Origin: SXRF01 sp038043465
Lineage (GTDB): Bacteria; Pseudomonadota; Alphaproteobacteria; Rickettsiales; SXRF01
Length of the DNA: 64,000 nt
NCBI GenBank assembly: GCA_038043465.1
Contig: JBBTBX010000009.1
Span: 1-64,000 of the forward strand
Reading direction: 5' to 3'
Shown: piece after piece, positions 24,632 to 32,598 of the stretch
Layout of the letters: every line of letters starts with the position of its first letter
How positions within the stretch are numbered: position 1 is the first letter of the stretch
Notes under the pieces: model-generated
Database searches by the model: none
Told to the model about the DNA's origin: nothing
The model's input: only the letters and a program-made list of their open reading frames with translations
Program-made: the position numbers and the translations under genes

Positions 24632-26623
24632 ATGTTTGAAAAAATTCTTATTGCTAATCGTGGTGAAATTGCTGTTCGTATAATGCAGACCTGCCGGCGG
24701 ATGGGGATTAAGACCGTCGCGATTTATTCCGAGGCGGATACTAGCGCGTTGCATGTTAAAGAAGCGGATGAAGCTGTTTATATCGGCCCTTCGCCATCAA
24801 TCAAAAGCTATTTGAATATTGATAATATATTGAACGCTATTGACCAGACCGGCGCACAGGCAGTGCACCCTGGCTATGGATTTTTGTCGGAAAATGCCGA
24901 GTTTGCCCGCCGTTTGCGTGACGCAGGGGTCGCGCTTATAGGGCCTTCGCCTGATGCTATTAAGCGCATGGGGGATAAAATCGAATCAAAAAAAGTGGCG
25001 GTAAAAGCTGGTGTTTCCACCGTTCCGGGAAATCTGGATGTGGTGACTTCTGATGTTGAAGCTAAAAAAATTGTGGAGCAGATTGGTTTTCCGGTGATGA
25101 TTAAAGCTGCTGCTGGAGGTGGTGGCAAGGGGATGCGTGTCGCCCGTAATGATAAGGAATTACATGATGGTTTGCTGTCCTCAGCTTCCGAAGCAGCCAG
25201 CAGCTTTAAAGATGGTCGCGTATTTATTGAGAAATTTTTTGAAAATCCACGCCATATCGAAATTCAGGTTCTTGGCGATCAGCATGGCAATATCTTATGG
25301 CTTGGTGAACGTGAGTGTTCAATTCAGCGTCGGCATCAAAAAGTAATCGAAGAAGCACCGAGCAGTTTCCTGACTCCGGAAATCCGCAGTGCAATGGGAA
25401 AGCAGTCGGTGGCTCTTGCCCGCGAGGTTGGCTATTATTCTGCGGGTACTGTTGAATTTATAATGGATCAGGACGGAAAATTTTATTTTCTGGAAATGAA
25501 TACCCGTCTGCAGGTGGAACACAGGGTTACTGAGCTTATCACCGGAATTGACCTGGTTGAACAGATGATCCGCGTTGCCGCTGGTGAAAAACTTTCTTTC
25601 ACTCAAGATGATATAAAATTCGAGGGTTGGGCGATGGAAGCGCGCCTTTACGCGGAAGATCCGAAACGTGGATTCTTGCCTTCAACCGGTCGCATAACCC
25701 GCTACCTGAAGCCGGAAAATATTGAGAATGTGCTTATTGATACTGGCATATATGAAGGTGGTGAAGTAAGCATGTTTTATGATCCTATGGTTGCTAAGGT
25801 ATGCAGCTATGGTGATGACAGGAAATCTGCAATTGATACTATGAAGTCTGCCCTTTCCGCTTTTATTATTGAGGGAATTTCCCATAATGGCAGTTTTCTG
25901 GAAGCAATAATTTCGCATCCACGTTTTGAGGCCGGCGATATTTCCACGAATTTTATTGAACAGGAATATCCGGGTGGATTTATCGGGGCAGAGCTTACCT
26001 CGGAAACCACAAAAATCTTCCTCGGTGCTGCAGTTACCATATTCTTGCGTGACGCCGAACGCGCTGCGAAAATCAGCGGACAGACTCCAGGGAGAGAACG
26101 GGCTATTGGTGCGCGTTGGGTGGTGAATGTAGAAGGTGAGGATTACAATATTTATGTACGTCCGGATCAGGATCAAGGGTATTTTATCACTCATAACCGC
26201 CGACTGATTGCCGTTAAAACTCAGTGGCGGCTTGGGCGTAGGCTGTTTCAGGCAACTATAAACGGCAAGCCGGTATCGGTTCAGATTAAGCATCTTGAGG
26301 AAGGCTACGTGCTGACTTATGGCGGCGCGGATGTAGTGGTAAAAGTCCGTTCACCACGGGTGGCAGAGCTCGCGCAGTTCATGCCGAAACCGCAAAACAA
26401 GAATAAAAAAGATCAACTGGTTGCACCGATTGCCGGGTTGGTAATAGGTATAAAAGTTAAGGAAGGGCAGAAAGTAACGCGTGGGCAGGAACTTGTAGTT
26501 ATCGAAGCGATGAAGATGGAAAATATTATTTACGCTGATCACGAAACTACTGTAACCAAGGTAAATGTCAGTGAGCGCGAAACAGTTTCCGTCGATCAGG
26601 TTATTATCCAGTTTGCTGCTTAG
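24632..26623 (+). CDS. pccA: Propionyl-CoA carboxylase alpha chain
   Basis: 663 aa. It carries biotin carboxylase and biotin carrier parts. Order: N-terminal BC domain (KILIANRGEIAVRI, HPGYGFLSENAEFA), ATP-grasp glycine loop KAAAGGGGKGMRVA (158-171), HIEIQVLGD, ECSIQRRHQKVIEEAPS, MNTRLQVEHRVTE, then a BT linker domain (~500-585) and a C-terminal biotinyl domain (~595-663) with EAMKMEN, where Lys628 would be biotinylated. With PccB it makes (S)-methylmalonyl-CoA. No methylmalonyl-CoA epimerase or mutase gene is in this window. Confidence 0.95.
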   Translation: MFEKILIANRGEIAVRIMQTCRRMGIKTVAIYSEADTSALHVKEADEAVYIGPSPSIKSYLNIDNILNAIDQTGAQAVHPGYGFLSENAEFARRLRDAGVALIGPSPDAIKRMGDKIESKKVAVKAGVSTVPGNLDVVTSDVEAKKIVEQIGFPVMIKAAAGGGGKGMRVARNDKELHDGLLSSASEAASSFKDGRVFIEKFFENPRHIEIQVLGDQHGNILWLGERECSIQRRHQKVIEEAPSSFLTPEIRSAMGKQSVALAREVGYYSAGTVEFIMDQDGKFYFLEMNTRLQVEHRVTELITGIDLVEQMIRVAAGEKLSFTQDDIKFEGWAMEARLYAEDPKRGFLPSTGRITRYLKPENIENVLIDTGIYEGGEVSMFYDPMVAKVCSYGDDRKSAIDTMKSALSAFIIEGISHNGSFLEAIISHPRFEAGDISTNFIEQEYPGGFIGAELTSETTKIFLGAAVTIFLRDAERAAKISGQTPGRERAIGARWVVNVEGEDYNIYVRPDQDQGYFITHNRRLIAVKTQWRLGRRLFQATINGKPVSVQIKHLEEGYVLTYGGADVVVKVRSPRVAELAQFMPKPQNKNKKDQLVAPIAGLVIGIKVKEGQKVTRGQELVVIEAMKMENIIYADHETTVTKVNVSERETVSVDQVIIQFAA

Positions 26624-26669
26624 TTTTACAGGATAATAAATTCCTTCTAATAGCCACCCACTTTTTTAA

Positions 26670-26744
26670 TTATGCCGCTTCTGCTAATGCTTTTGTCGGC
26701 AGGGAAAATGGATTTTTCGCGTGTGTGTGGGTGGGGAGTGTCAT
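26670..26744 (-). pseudogene. ATP12 5'-end remnant
   Basis: An ATG at 26744 opens 24 codons ending TAA at 26672-26670: MTLPTHTHAKNPFSLPTKAL and a few more. It matches the first 23 codons of the ATP12 gene at 21328. A run of 44 nt, starting GCGAAAAATCC, is identical. The remainder of ATP12 is absent. It lies on the same strand as, and downstream of, rluC, where ATP12 might originally have stood. Confidence 0.88.
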
Positions 26745-26769
26745 CTAAATCTATAATATATTATTTTTA

Positions 26770-27417
26770 TTAAAATACAGGATTTTCACATTTTTCCACC
26801 CATTTTTTTGTTACATTATTCCATTTAAAGTCACCAGAATAGTTACGCTCCCCACCAAGTAAAAACCCTAAGAATGAGAAATTATAATTAACATTAATTA
26901 TTAAGCATGCAGAAGATAATATATAATTACCTGGAAATTTAATGGCACGCCCGATATCGCAATCCAATTTCTTATAAGGTTCAATATTATATAAATTACC
27001 ACTCGCCAGTAATGATTTGTCTAGGCTAATTTTCCCAAAACCTGTATCTATTTTAGCGGTAATATTACATTCCCATTTTACATTTTCCACATTAAGATTG
27101 CTTGATTTAGTTAAAATAAAAGGCACTGCCATTGCTAAGGATGGATCAGTATCATCATTAATTACTTCTATCTTCGGATCTTTAAAATTTGATTGATAGA
27201 AAGTATAAGCACCAACGATTAATGCTATAATCTTCCAAACAACAGATATACCCCTCCATAATCTACCAATAAAAGCAATAGTGTTCTTAATTGTATCCAA
27301 AATTCCAGAAGGAGATTTAGTTGGCGTTGTTTTATTACTGACAGTTTTAGATTGATTTCTCGGTGGTGGAGATTGATTAGCTTTTCTTTTTTTACCTTTA
27401 TTCCTTTTGCTACTCAT
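26770..27417 (-). CDS. Membrane-anchored hypothetical protein coupled to rluC
   Basis: 215 aa. A highly basic, Pro/Ser/Thr-rich N-terminus (~1-40) leads to a membrane helix (~60-77, VWKIIALIVGAYTF). The rest is an Asn/Lys-rich, strand-forming domain with three or four Cys (WECN, KKLDCDIG, SSACL, EKCENP) that could form disulphides outside the membrane. Its ATG overlaps the rluC stop (ATGA), so translation is coupled. It occupies the space between rluC and the ATP12 remnant and is more AT-rich than its neighbours, which suggests recent acquisition. I do not recognise a family. Confidence 0.6.
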   Translation of the reverse strand: MSSKRNKGKKRKANQSPPPRNQSKTVSNKTTPTKSPSGILDTIKNTIAFIGRLWRGISVVWKIIALIVGAYTFYQSNFKDPKIEVINDDTDPSLAMAVPFILTKSSNLNVENVKWECNITAKIDTGFGKISLDKSLLASGNLYNIEPYKKLDCDIGRAIKFPGNYILSSACLIINVNYNFSFLGFLLGGERNYSGDFKWNNVTKKWVEKCENPVF

Positions 27418-28364
27418 TTCTTCACCTCAATACCCAGTGCTTTAAAGCTTTCTTTCATGTGTGTCGGCAGTGGTGCGGTGACATCAATTTTTTTGCCGCT
27501 GCCAAATGCGGGAATCACTATCCGGCGAGCGTGGAGATGCAACCCGTCAGCTATGCCGACATCCTGCGCCTGCAACTCATCGCCACCATATTTTTCATCA
27601 CCTACTATCGGGCAATTTATTGCCTGCATATGCACACGCAACTGATGAGTGCGTCCGGTCAGAGGCTTAAGCTCCATAAGCGCGAAACGCCGCGCCAATG
27701 ATTCCACCACGCGGTATTCAGTGCGTGCATATTTGCCTTCCTCATCATCCACCGCCACACGTTCATATGAATTTTCGCCATGCTCTGCTTTAAGCAAGCG
27801 GTAATCAATCGTGCCGACTGTTTGCAGCGGTCTTCCATGCGTAAGTGCCAGATAGGTTTTTTCAATATCCTTGCCCGCAAACATTTTGGCAAGAAGAGAC
27901 GCTGATTTGGTATTGCGCGCCAGCACCAGAACGCCACTAGTATCGCGATCTAATCTGTGCACCAATTTTGGGCGTTCCTTAGCATCAAACAACAGACCTC
28001 CAAGCATATCATCGAGGCTCTTTTTAATTTTTGTTCCGCCCTGCACGGGAAGACCGAATGGCTTATTGATAATGATTACATTTGCGTCTTTATATAAAAC
28101 CAGACTACGGACAAATTCTGCATCCTGCTCACTGGCTTGAGGCTTGGCTTTTACAAAGGCAACATCTTCGCCAAATTCTGGATAACCCAGCACCTGCCCT
28201 GCCCTGATCCGATCCGATGACTTGGCTTTTTTACCATCAAGACGTACGGCACCTTTGCGTAAATATTTTTCGAGCATAGCATGTTGCAAATTCGGGAAAT
28301 GCCGCTTAAACCAGCGGTCAAGGCGGATATCATTATCTTCATCAGAGATGGTCTGGTTTATCAT
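27414..28364 (-). CDS. rluC: RluA family 23S rRNA pseudouridine synthase
   Basis: 316 aa. An N-terminal S4 domain (~14-75, RLDRWFKRHFPNLQHAML) binds RNA. The catalytic domain has VHRLDRDTSGVLVLARNTK with the active-site Asp, and RTHQLRVHMQAINCPIVGDEKYGG. Length and the S4 domain fit RluC (or RluD), which modify large-subunit rRNA. A diverged copy of its last 40 codons is left at 20582-20702. It follows the GNAT gene closely. Confidence 0.92.
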   Translation of the reverse strand: MINQTISDEDNDIRLDRWFKRHFPNLQHAMLEKYLRKGAVRLDGKKAKSSDRIRAGQVLGYPEFGEDVAFVKAKPQASEQDAEFVRSLVLYKDANVIIINKPFGLPVQGGTKIKKSLDDMLGGLLFDAKERPKLVHRLDRDTSGVLVLARNTKSASLLAKMFAGKDIEKTYLALTHGRPLQTVGTIDYRLLKAEHGENSYERVAVDDEEGKYARTEYRVVESLARRFALMELKPLTGRTHQLRVHMQAINCPIVGDEKYGGDELQAQDVGIADGLHLHARRIVIPAFGSGKKIDVTAPLPTHMKESFKALGIEVKK

Positions 28365-28375
28365 ATTTTTCTTTC

Positions 28376-28873
28376 TTAAGATTCCAACAGCAAGCCCATT
28401 ACCAAGTCATTTTCATAGACCCCATTAACCTTGGTGGAATTTCGTTTTATGCCTTCAACAATAAAACCAAATTTTTTGTATAATTCTATAGCTCTAGCAT
28501 TCTTTTCGCGAACCTCAAGTTCGACTCTAGTAAGACCTATTTCTTTAGCTTTCGAAAGTGTTACTTGCATCATTGCCCTTCCTATACCTTTACCACGATA
28601 TTGACTTATTAAGCCCATACCAAGAATTCCTGAATGTACAAAAACTGGGCGGTGTTTAGATGAAATATCACACCAGCCAACAACATCTCCATTAACTAAG
28701 GCTATATAGTGCGGCATGTTATTTTGTAATTGTTCAAAAATATAGGATTGTGTCTTTTCAATGGGAGGAGCTTCTAAGAATGCAATATACAATTCCTCTT
28801 TAGCTACACTATCAACAGCCCGCCAAAAACCATCAATATGTTTTTCTGTAATAGAAACAATTTCATAATTCAT
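28376..28873 (-). CDS. GNAT family N-acetyltransferase
   Basis: 165 aa, typical of single-domain GNAT enzymes. The acetyl-CoA pyrophosphate loop is LGMGLISQYRGKGIGRAMM (motif A, R/Q-x-x-G-x-G/A), and motif B follows as VREKNARAIELYKKFGF. These enzymes acetylate amino groups on metabolites, antibiotics or proteins; the substrate here is unknown. It lies between crcB and rluC and is probably cotranscribed. Confidence 0.9.
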   Translation of the reverse strand: MNYEIVSITEKHIDGFWRAVDSVAKEELYIAFLEAPPIEKTQSYIFEQLQNNMPHYIALVNGDVVGWCDISSKHRPVFVHSGILGMGLISQYRGKGIGRAMMQVTLSKAKEIGLTRVELEVREKNARAIELYKKFGFIVEGIKRNSTKVNGVYENDLVMGLLLES

Positions 28874-28886
28874 AAAATTTTTGTTC

Positions 28887-29276
28887 TTAGATTTTACTCA
28901 CACCAACAAGCCACATACCAAAAACCAATGCAACAACTGAAACCAGCACCGATGAAATGATATAGATGGCAGCCTGACTATATTCTGTACGCTCAAATAA
29001 ATAAAAGATATCAAGGCTGAATGTTGAAAAGGTGGTGAATCCACCGAGCACGCCAACCGCAAATAACAGATGCAGATCGCGGGAACGTTCGGGCAGGAGA
29101 TGAGCCATTACGGCAATCCACACACCCATAACGAATGAACCGAGGACATTAACAGCGAGTGTGCCATAAGGGAAAGGGCTTACTATCAGGCGACCAATAA
29201 AGGACATCATGAGGTAGCGCAGAGCCGAACCAATTGCTCCTCCGGTCATTACGTAAATAAGCGGCATTACCTGCAT
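28887..29276 (-). CDS. crcB: Fluoride exporter FluC/CrcB
   Basis: 129 aa from ATG 29276, which follows GGGGAGAGTT; a TTG four codons earlier overlaps the terminator region and is unlikely. Four membrane helices are visible. Marks are GGAIGSALRYLMM, PYGTLAVNVLGSFVMG, and VGVLGGFTTFSTFSLD, the fluoride-pore Phe/Thr/Ser motif. Two-copy dimers let fluoride leave the cell. I see no fluoride riboswitch upstream; the space is taken by the ribosomal operon terminator. Confidence 0.94.
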   Translation of the reverse strand: MQVMPLIYVMTGGAIGSALRYLMMSFIGRLIVSPFPYGTLAVNVLGSFVMGVWIAVMAHLLPERSRDLHLLFAVGVLGGFTTFSTFSLDIFYLFERTEYSQAAIYIISSVLVSVVALVFGMWLVGVSKI

Positions 29277-29286
29277 AACTCTCCCC

Positions 29287-29325
29287 AAAAAATAAAAAAG
29301 CAGCCCGATAATATCAAGGCTGCTT
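29287..29325 (-). terminator. Intrinsic terminator of the ribosomal supercluster
   Basis: On the minus strand AAGCAGCC (29325-29318) pairs perfectly with GGCTGCTT (29305-29298) around a 12-nt loop and is followed by TTTTTTATTTTTT. It lies 25 nt after the rplQ stop and just before crcB. This is the clearest intrinsic terminator in the window. Confidence 0.9.
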
Positions 29326-29349
29326 CTTTATTATAACATTAAACTAAAA

Positions 29350-29763
29350 CTATGCTGCAGCAGCTTCTTCAACTACAAGACCAGAATCTTTGCCTTTAGC
29401 AGTAACATCACGGTCTACAAATTCAATGATCGCCATAGGCGCATTGTCACCATAACGGAAACCGGCTTTCAGAACACGCAGGTAACCGCCCTGACGGGTT
29501 TTGTAGCGTTCTGCAATTGCTGAAAATAATTTATTGGTAAGATCAGCGTCTCTCAGCACAGCATTAACCTGACGGCGTGCATGCAGATCGCCACGTTTAG
29601 CAAGTGTAACCAGTTTTTCTACTATAGGACGCAAATCCTTAGCTTTAGGCAAAGTGGTGGAAATCTGCTCGTGCTTGATCAAAGCCATAGCAAGGTTGGC
29701 AAACATCGACTTACGATGCGCTGATTTACGACCTAATTTGCGACCTCTCATAGCGTGGCGCAT
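29350..29763 (-). CDS. rplQ: 50S ribosomal protein L17
   Basis: 137 aa. It starts MRHAMRGRKLGRKSAHRKSM, the conserved L17 N-terminus, and continues with LIKHEQISTTLPKAKDLRP and a GGYLRVLKAGFRYGDNAPMAIIE core. It lines the peptide exit region of the large subunit. It is the last gene of the supercluster, after rpoA as in most bacteria. The spacer to rpoA holds a tandem-repeat hairpin; a terminator follows the gene. A short Ala-rich tail ends the protein. Confidence 0.97.
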   Translation of the reverse strand: MRHAMRGRKLGRKSAHRKSMFANLAMALIKHEQISTTLPKAKDLRPIVEKLVTLAKRGDLHARRQVNAVLRDADLTNKLFSAIAERYKTRQGGYLRVLKAGFRYGDNAPMAIIEFVDRDVTAKGKDSGLVVEEAAAA

Positions 29764-29782
29764 ATATTTTACTCCTTTAGTT

Positions 29783-29850
29783 TAAGGCTTAGGGCTTAGG
29801 GCTTTAGGCTTAGAAAAACTCTTAAGCCTATTTGCCTTATGCCTTGAGCC
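29783..29850. repeat. GGCTTAG-type tandem-heptamer hairpin, rpoA-rplQ spacer
   Basis: The left arm (29783-29812) is GGCTTAG, GGCTTAG, GGCTTTA, GGCTTA; the right arm (29821-29850) is complementary CTTAAGCC, GCCTTAT, GCCTTGAGCC units. The same unit family fills 54523-54591. Confidence 0.8.
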
Positions 29851-29852
29851 GA

Positions 29853-30866
29853 TTAATATGGTTCCTCGTATTTACGAGCTAATTCTTCAATATTTTCCGG
29901 TGGCCAGTTTGGAACTTCCATGCCGAAACGAAGACCAATCTTAGCAAGTTTTTCTTTAATTTCGTTCAGCGATTTACGACCAAAATTAGGAGTCTTGAGC
30001 ATTTCACCTTCGGTCTTCTGCACCAGATCACCAACATAAATGATGTTATCATTTTTCAGGCAGTTTGTCGCACGAACTGATAATTCATCAAGATCATATA
30101 CTTTCTTGAGCAGGTATTGGCTGAATGGAAGATCTGGTTTCGCATCTTCTTTCTTCTCAATCTTAGATTCTTCAAAATTGATGAAGAGCTGCAACTGATC
30201 CTGCAAGATACGGGCAGCCAGCGCAAGCGCATCTTCAGCAGTAAGCGAGCCATCAGTTTCAATAGTCATTGACAGTTTATCATAATCGGTCATCTGACCA
30301 ACGCGAGCATTTTCAACTTTGTAAGACACTTTAACAATCGGGCTGAACAAAGCATCAACCGGTATCAAACCAATTGGAGCATCAGCAGCACGCTGCGCGC
30401 GCACATAACCTTTTCCGGTTTCAACAGTCATTTCCATGTTCAGCTTCGCGCCTTTATCCAAAGTGCAGATAACATGGTCTTTATTGATAATCTCCACATC
30501 GCCGGATACTTCAATAGCACCAGCTTTAACTTCGCCAGGACCAGTAGCAGTGAGGCTTATGCGCTTCTTTTCTGCGGTAGAGCATTTAAGGCGGAGTTCT
30601 TTGATGTTCAAAATTACATCAGTTACGTCTTCACGCACACCAGGAATTGAGGAGAATTCATGCAACACGCCATCTATTTTCAAAGTGGTAACCGCCGCAC
30701 CCTGAAGCGATGAAAGCAACACACGACGCAGCACAACACCAAGCGTATGTCCGAAACCGCGTTCCAGAGGTTCAGCAACGATAGTTGCCTGACATGGATT
30801 GTTTTTTGCAGTTACGATCTCGAGCTTGGTCGGCTTAATCATATCTTGCCAGTTCTTTGCCAACAT
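29853..30866 (-). CDS. rpoA: RNA polymerase alpha subunit
   Basis: 337 aa. It nucleates RNA polymerase assembly and contacts promoters and activators. The N-terminal dimerisation domain has EPLERGFGHTLGVVLRRVLL and GAAVTTLKIDGVLHEFS; the C-terminal domain has LSVRATNCLKNDNIIYVGDL and TPNFGRKSLNEIKEKL, the UP-element-binding helix-hairpin. Length is standard. AAGGAGAAAAAAAT precedes the ATG. It lies between rpsK and rplQ as usual. Confidence 0.98.
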   Translation of the reverse strand: MLAKNWQDMIKPTKLEIVTAKNNPCQATIVAEPLERGFGHTLGVVLRRVLLSSLQGAAVTTLKIDGVLHEFSSIPGVREDVTDVILNIKELRLKCSTAEKKRISLTATGPGEVKAGAIEVSGDVEIINKDHVICTLDKGAKLNMEMTVETGKGYVRAQRAADAPIGLIPVDALFSPIVKVSYKVENARVGQMTDYDKLSMTIETDGSLTAEDALALAARILQDQLQLFINFEESKIEKKEDAKPDLPFSQYLLKKVYDLDELSVRATNCLKNDNIIYVGDLVQKTEGEMLKTPNFGRKSLNEIKEKLAKIGLRFGMEVPNWPPENIEELARKYEEPY

Positions 30867-30883
30867 ATTTTTTTCTCCTTGTT

Positions 30884-30971
30884 GTCATCCTGTGAACGAC
30901 TAAGCCGCAACACAGGATTTCATTGTTATTTGCACCAGATCCTGTGCAGCCTACGGCTCACAGGATGACAG
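30884..30971. repeat. Paired CCTGTG/CACAGG palindromes, rpsK-rpoA spacer
   Basis: Two hairpins in opposite orientation: CATCCTGTG...CACAGGAT (30886-30917) and ATCCTGTG...CACAGGATGAC (30939-30969), separated by ~20 nt. The outer GTCATCC and GGATGAC also pair, so the whole can form one larger structure. The same CCTGTG family is at 43002-43105. Confidence 0.75.
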
Positions 30972-30973
30972 AA

Positions 30974-31372
30974 TTACACACGACGACGTTTCGGCGGACG
31001 GCAACCATTATGCGGCACCGGGGTTATGTCCTTAATGGAAGTAACTGTAAAGCCAACAGTCTGCAACGCGCGCAGAGCCGATTCACGACCAGAACCAGGA
31101 CCTTTGACAACAACTGCCAACGTTCTCATACCATGCTCCTGCGCCTTACGCCCAGCATCTTCAGCAGTAACCTGCGCTGCATATGGTGTTGATTTACGTG
31201 AACCTTTAAAACCATGATGACCAGCAGATGACCAGGAAACAGTGTTACCCTGCAAATCAGTGATGGTTATTATAGTATTGTTAAAAGACGCGTTCACATG
31301 CGCCACGCCAGTGGTGATGTTCTTGCGCTCACGTTTCTTTAGCCTTGCGGCACCTGCTTCTTTACCAGCCAT
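30974..31372 (-). CDS. rpsK: 30S ribosomal protein S11
   Basis: 132 aa. It forms the platform of the small subunit near the Shine-Dalgarno helix. Conserved blocks are GVAHVNASFNNTIITITDLQ, WSSAGHHGFKGSRKSTPYAA and ITPVPHNGCRPPKRRRV at the C-terminus. A slightly Ala/Lys-rich N-terminus precedes the core. Order rpsM-rpsK-rpoA-rplQ is the usual alpha operon without rpsD. Confidence 0.97.
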   Translation of the reverse strand: MAGKEAGAARLKKRERKNITTGVAHVNASFNNTIITITDLQGNTVSWSSAGHHGFKGSRKSTPYAAQVTAEDAGRKAQEHGMRTLAVVVKGPGSGRESALRALQTVGFTVTSIKDITPVPHNGCRPPKRRRV

Positions 31373-31396
31373 TTTTATCTTCTTTCTCTTTATTTA

Positions 31397-31455
31397 CCAG
31401 ATCCCGCAACAAGTGCGGGATAAGAAAAAACTAAGCAGCAAAACTGCTAAGATTT
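31397..31455 (-). repeat. Two-hairpin ~60-bp repeat after rpsM
   Basis: On the minus strand module 1 reads AAATCTTAGCAG, a short loop, CTGCTTAG; module 2 reads ATCCCGCACTTGTTGCGGGAT then CTGGTAA. The same two modules in the same order and orientation occur at 33971-34032 and 35851-35913. It begins 3 nt after the rpsM stop. Confidence 0.8.
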
Positions 31456-31458
31456 CTC

Positions 31459-31836
31459 TTATTTAGTTGCGAGTTTCTTACCAGCTATCGGTTTCGCCTT
31501 ACCTTTACGGGTACGAGCGTTAGTGTGCGTACGCTGACCACGCACAGGAAGTTTTTTGCGATGACGAAGACCACGATAGCAGCCCAAATCAACCAAACGC
31601 TTGATGTTCATTGATATTTCACGACGCAAATCACCTTCAACCGTATAATCACGGTCAATAATTTCGCGCACACGGATTATTTCCGATTCAGCTAATTGAT
31701 GCACACGTTTTTCCGGTGGCAACCCTGCTTTTTCGCAGATTTGCGCGGATTTCACACGGCCAATGCCATGTATGTATGTAAGCGCAACATCAAGACGCTT
31801 ACCTGAAGGAATATTTACACCAGCAATACGAGCCAC
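31459..31836 (-). CDS. rpsM: 30S ribosomal protein S13
   Basis: 125 aa. It sits in the head of the 30S subunit and touches the P-site tRNA. It starts MARIAGVNIPSGKRLDVALT and has YIHGIGRVKSAQICEKAG, SMNIKRLVDLGCYRGLRHRK and a basic tail GQRTHTNARTRKGKAKPI. No rpmJ is encoded before it, unlike in E. coli; adk is upstream instead. Confidence 0.97.
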   Translation of the reverse strand: MARIAGVNIPSGKRLDVALTYIHGIGRVKSAQICEKAGLPPEKRVHQLAESEIIRVREIIDRDYTVEGDLRREISMNIKRLVDLGCYRGLRHRKKLPVRGQRTHTNARTRKGKAKPIAGKKLATK

Positions 31837-31935
31837 AAAAAAACCTCTAAAATGAATAAGTTACTAAAAAAATACTACAAAAAATTGTTAAGAGGAGGAA
31901 GGATAATAGGGAAATTATACCTTCCGTCAATAGTT

Positions 31936-32598
31936 TTATACGATTTTTTCCCCTGTTTTTAAAATATTATCAATTTGCCCAGTTACCTTGGATATTTCCG
32001 CCATGCCGTCAACCGAAACCAACACCCCATGCGCACGGTAATAAGGCAGCAACGGAGCCGTCTGACGGTGGTAAGCCTCCAGACGGGCAGTAACAGTTTC
32101 CGCTTTATCATCAGCCCGGCGGATAAATTCTTTACTGCCACATTCATCGCAAACTCCGTTTATAGCTGTTTGCTTGAATTTATCATGGTAACCAGCACCA
32201 CATTTTGCGCAGGAAAAGCGACCGGAGATGCGCTCGGTGAGCTCTTTATCATCGACCTGTAATTCTATTACAAAATCAATCTTTTTGTTTTCTGCTTTCA
32301 GCATGGAATCAAGTGCTTCCGCCTGCCCTAAAGTACGCGGAAATCCGTCAAGAATAAAACCATTCTTGCAGTCTGGTTGCTCTATACGGCTACGAATAAG
32401 ACCAACTACCAAGTCATCTGGTACTAATCCGCCTTTTTCCATAATAACCTTGGCTTGTTTGCCAAGCTCACTGCCAGAAGCCACCGCAGCCCTGAGCATG
32501 TCACCGGTTGAAAGTTTAGCAATAGACAATTTATTCTGCAGATATTGAGCCTGAGTACCTTTTCCAGCTCCAGGAGGACCAAGTAAAATCAGTTTCAT
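31936..32598 (-). CDS. adk: Adenylate kinase, zinc-type LID
   Basis: 220 aa. It interconverts ATP + AMP and 2 ADP. The P loop is GPPGAGKGTQAQ; the AMP site includes LSTGDMLRAAV and DGFPRTLGQAE. The long LID domain carries CAKCGAGYHD and CDECGSKEF, four Cys that form a structural zinc site as in Gram-positive and many alphaproteobacterial enzymes. Its ATG overlaps the secY stop by 4 nt (ATGA), so translation is coupled. A short GGAAGG/CCTTCC inverted repeat lies in the spacer to rpsM. Confidence 0.97.
   Translation of the reverse strand: MKLILLGPPGAGKGTQAQYLQNKLSIAKLSTGDMLRAAVASGSELGKQAKVIMEKGGLVPDDLVVGLIRSRIEQPDCKNGFILDGFPRTLGQAEALDSMLKAENKKIDFVIELQVDDKELTERISGRFSCAKCGAGYHDKFKQTAINGVCDECGSKEFIRRADDKAETVTARLEAYHRQTAPLLPYYRAHGVLVSVDGMAEISKVTGQIDNILKTGEKIV

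Noticed and set aside
31837..31935. GGAAGG/CCTTCC inverted repeat between adk and rpsM as an intrinsic terminator
   Set aside because: Stem is short and interrupted and the T-run lies too far away; left unassigned.
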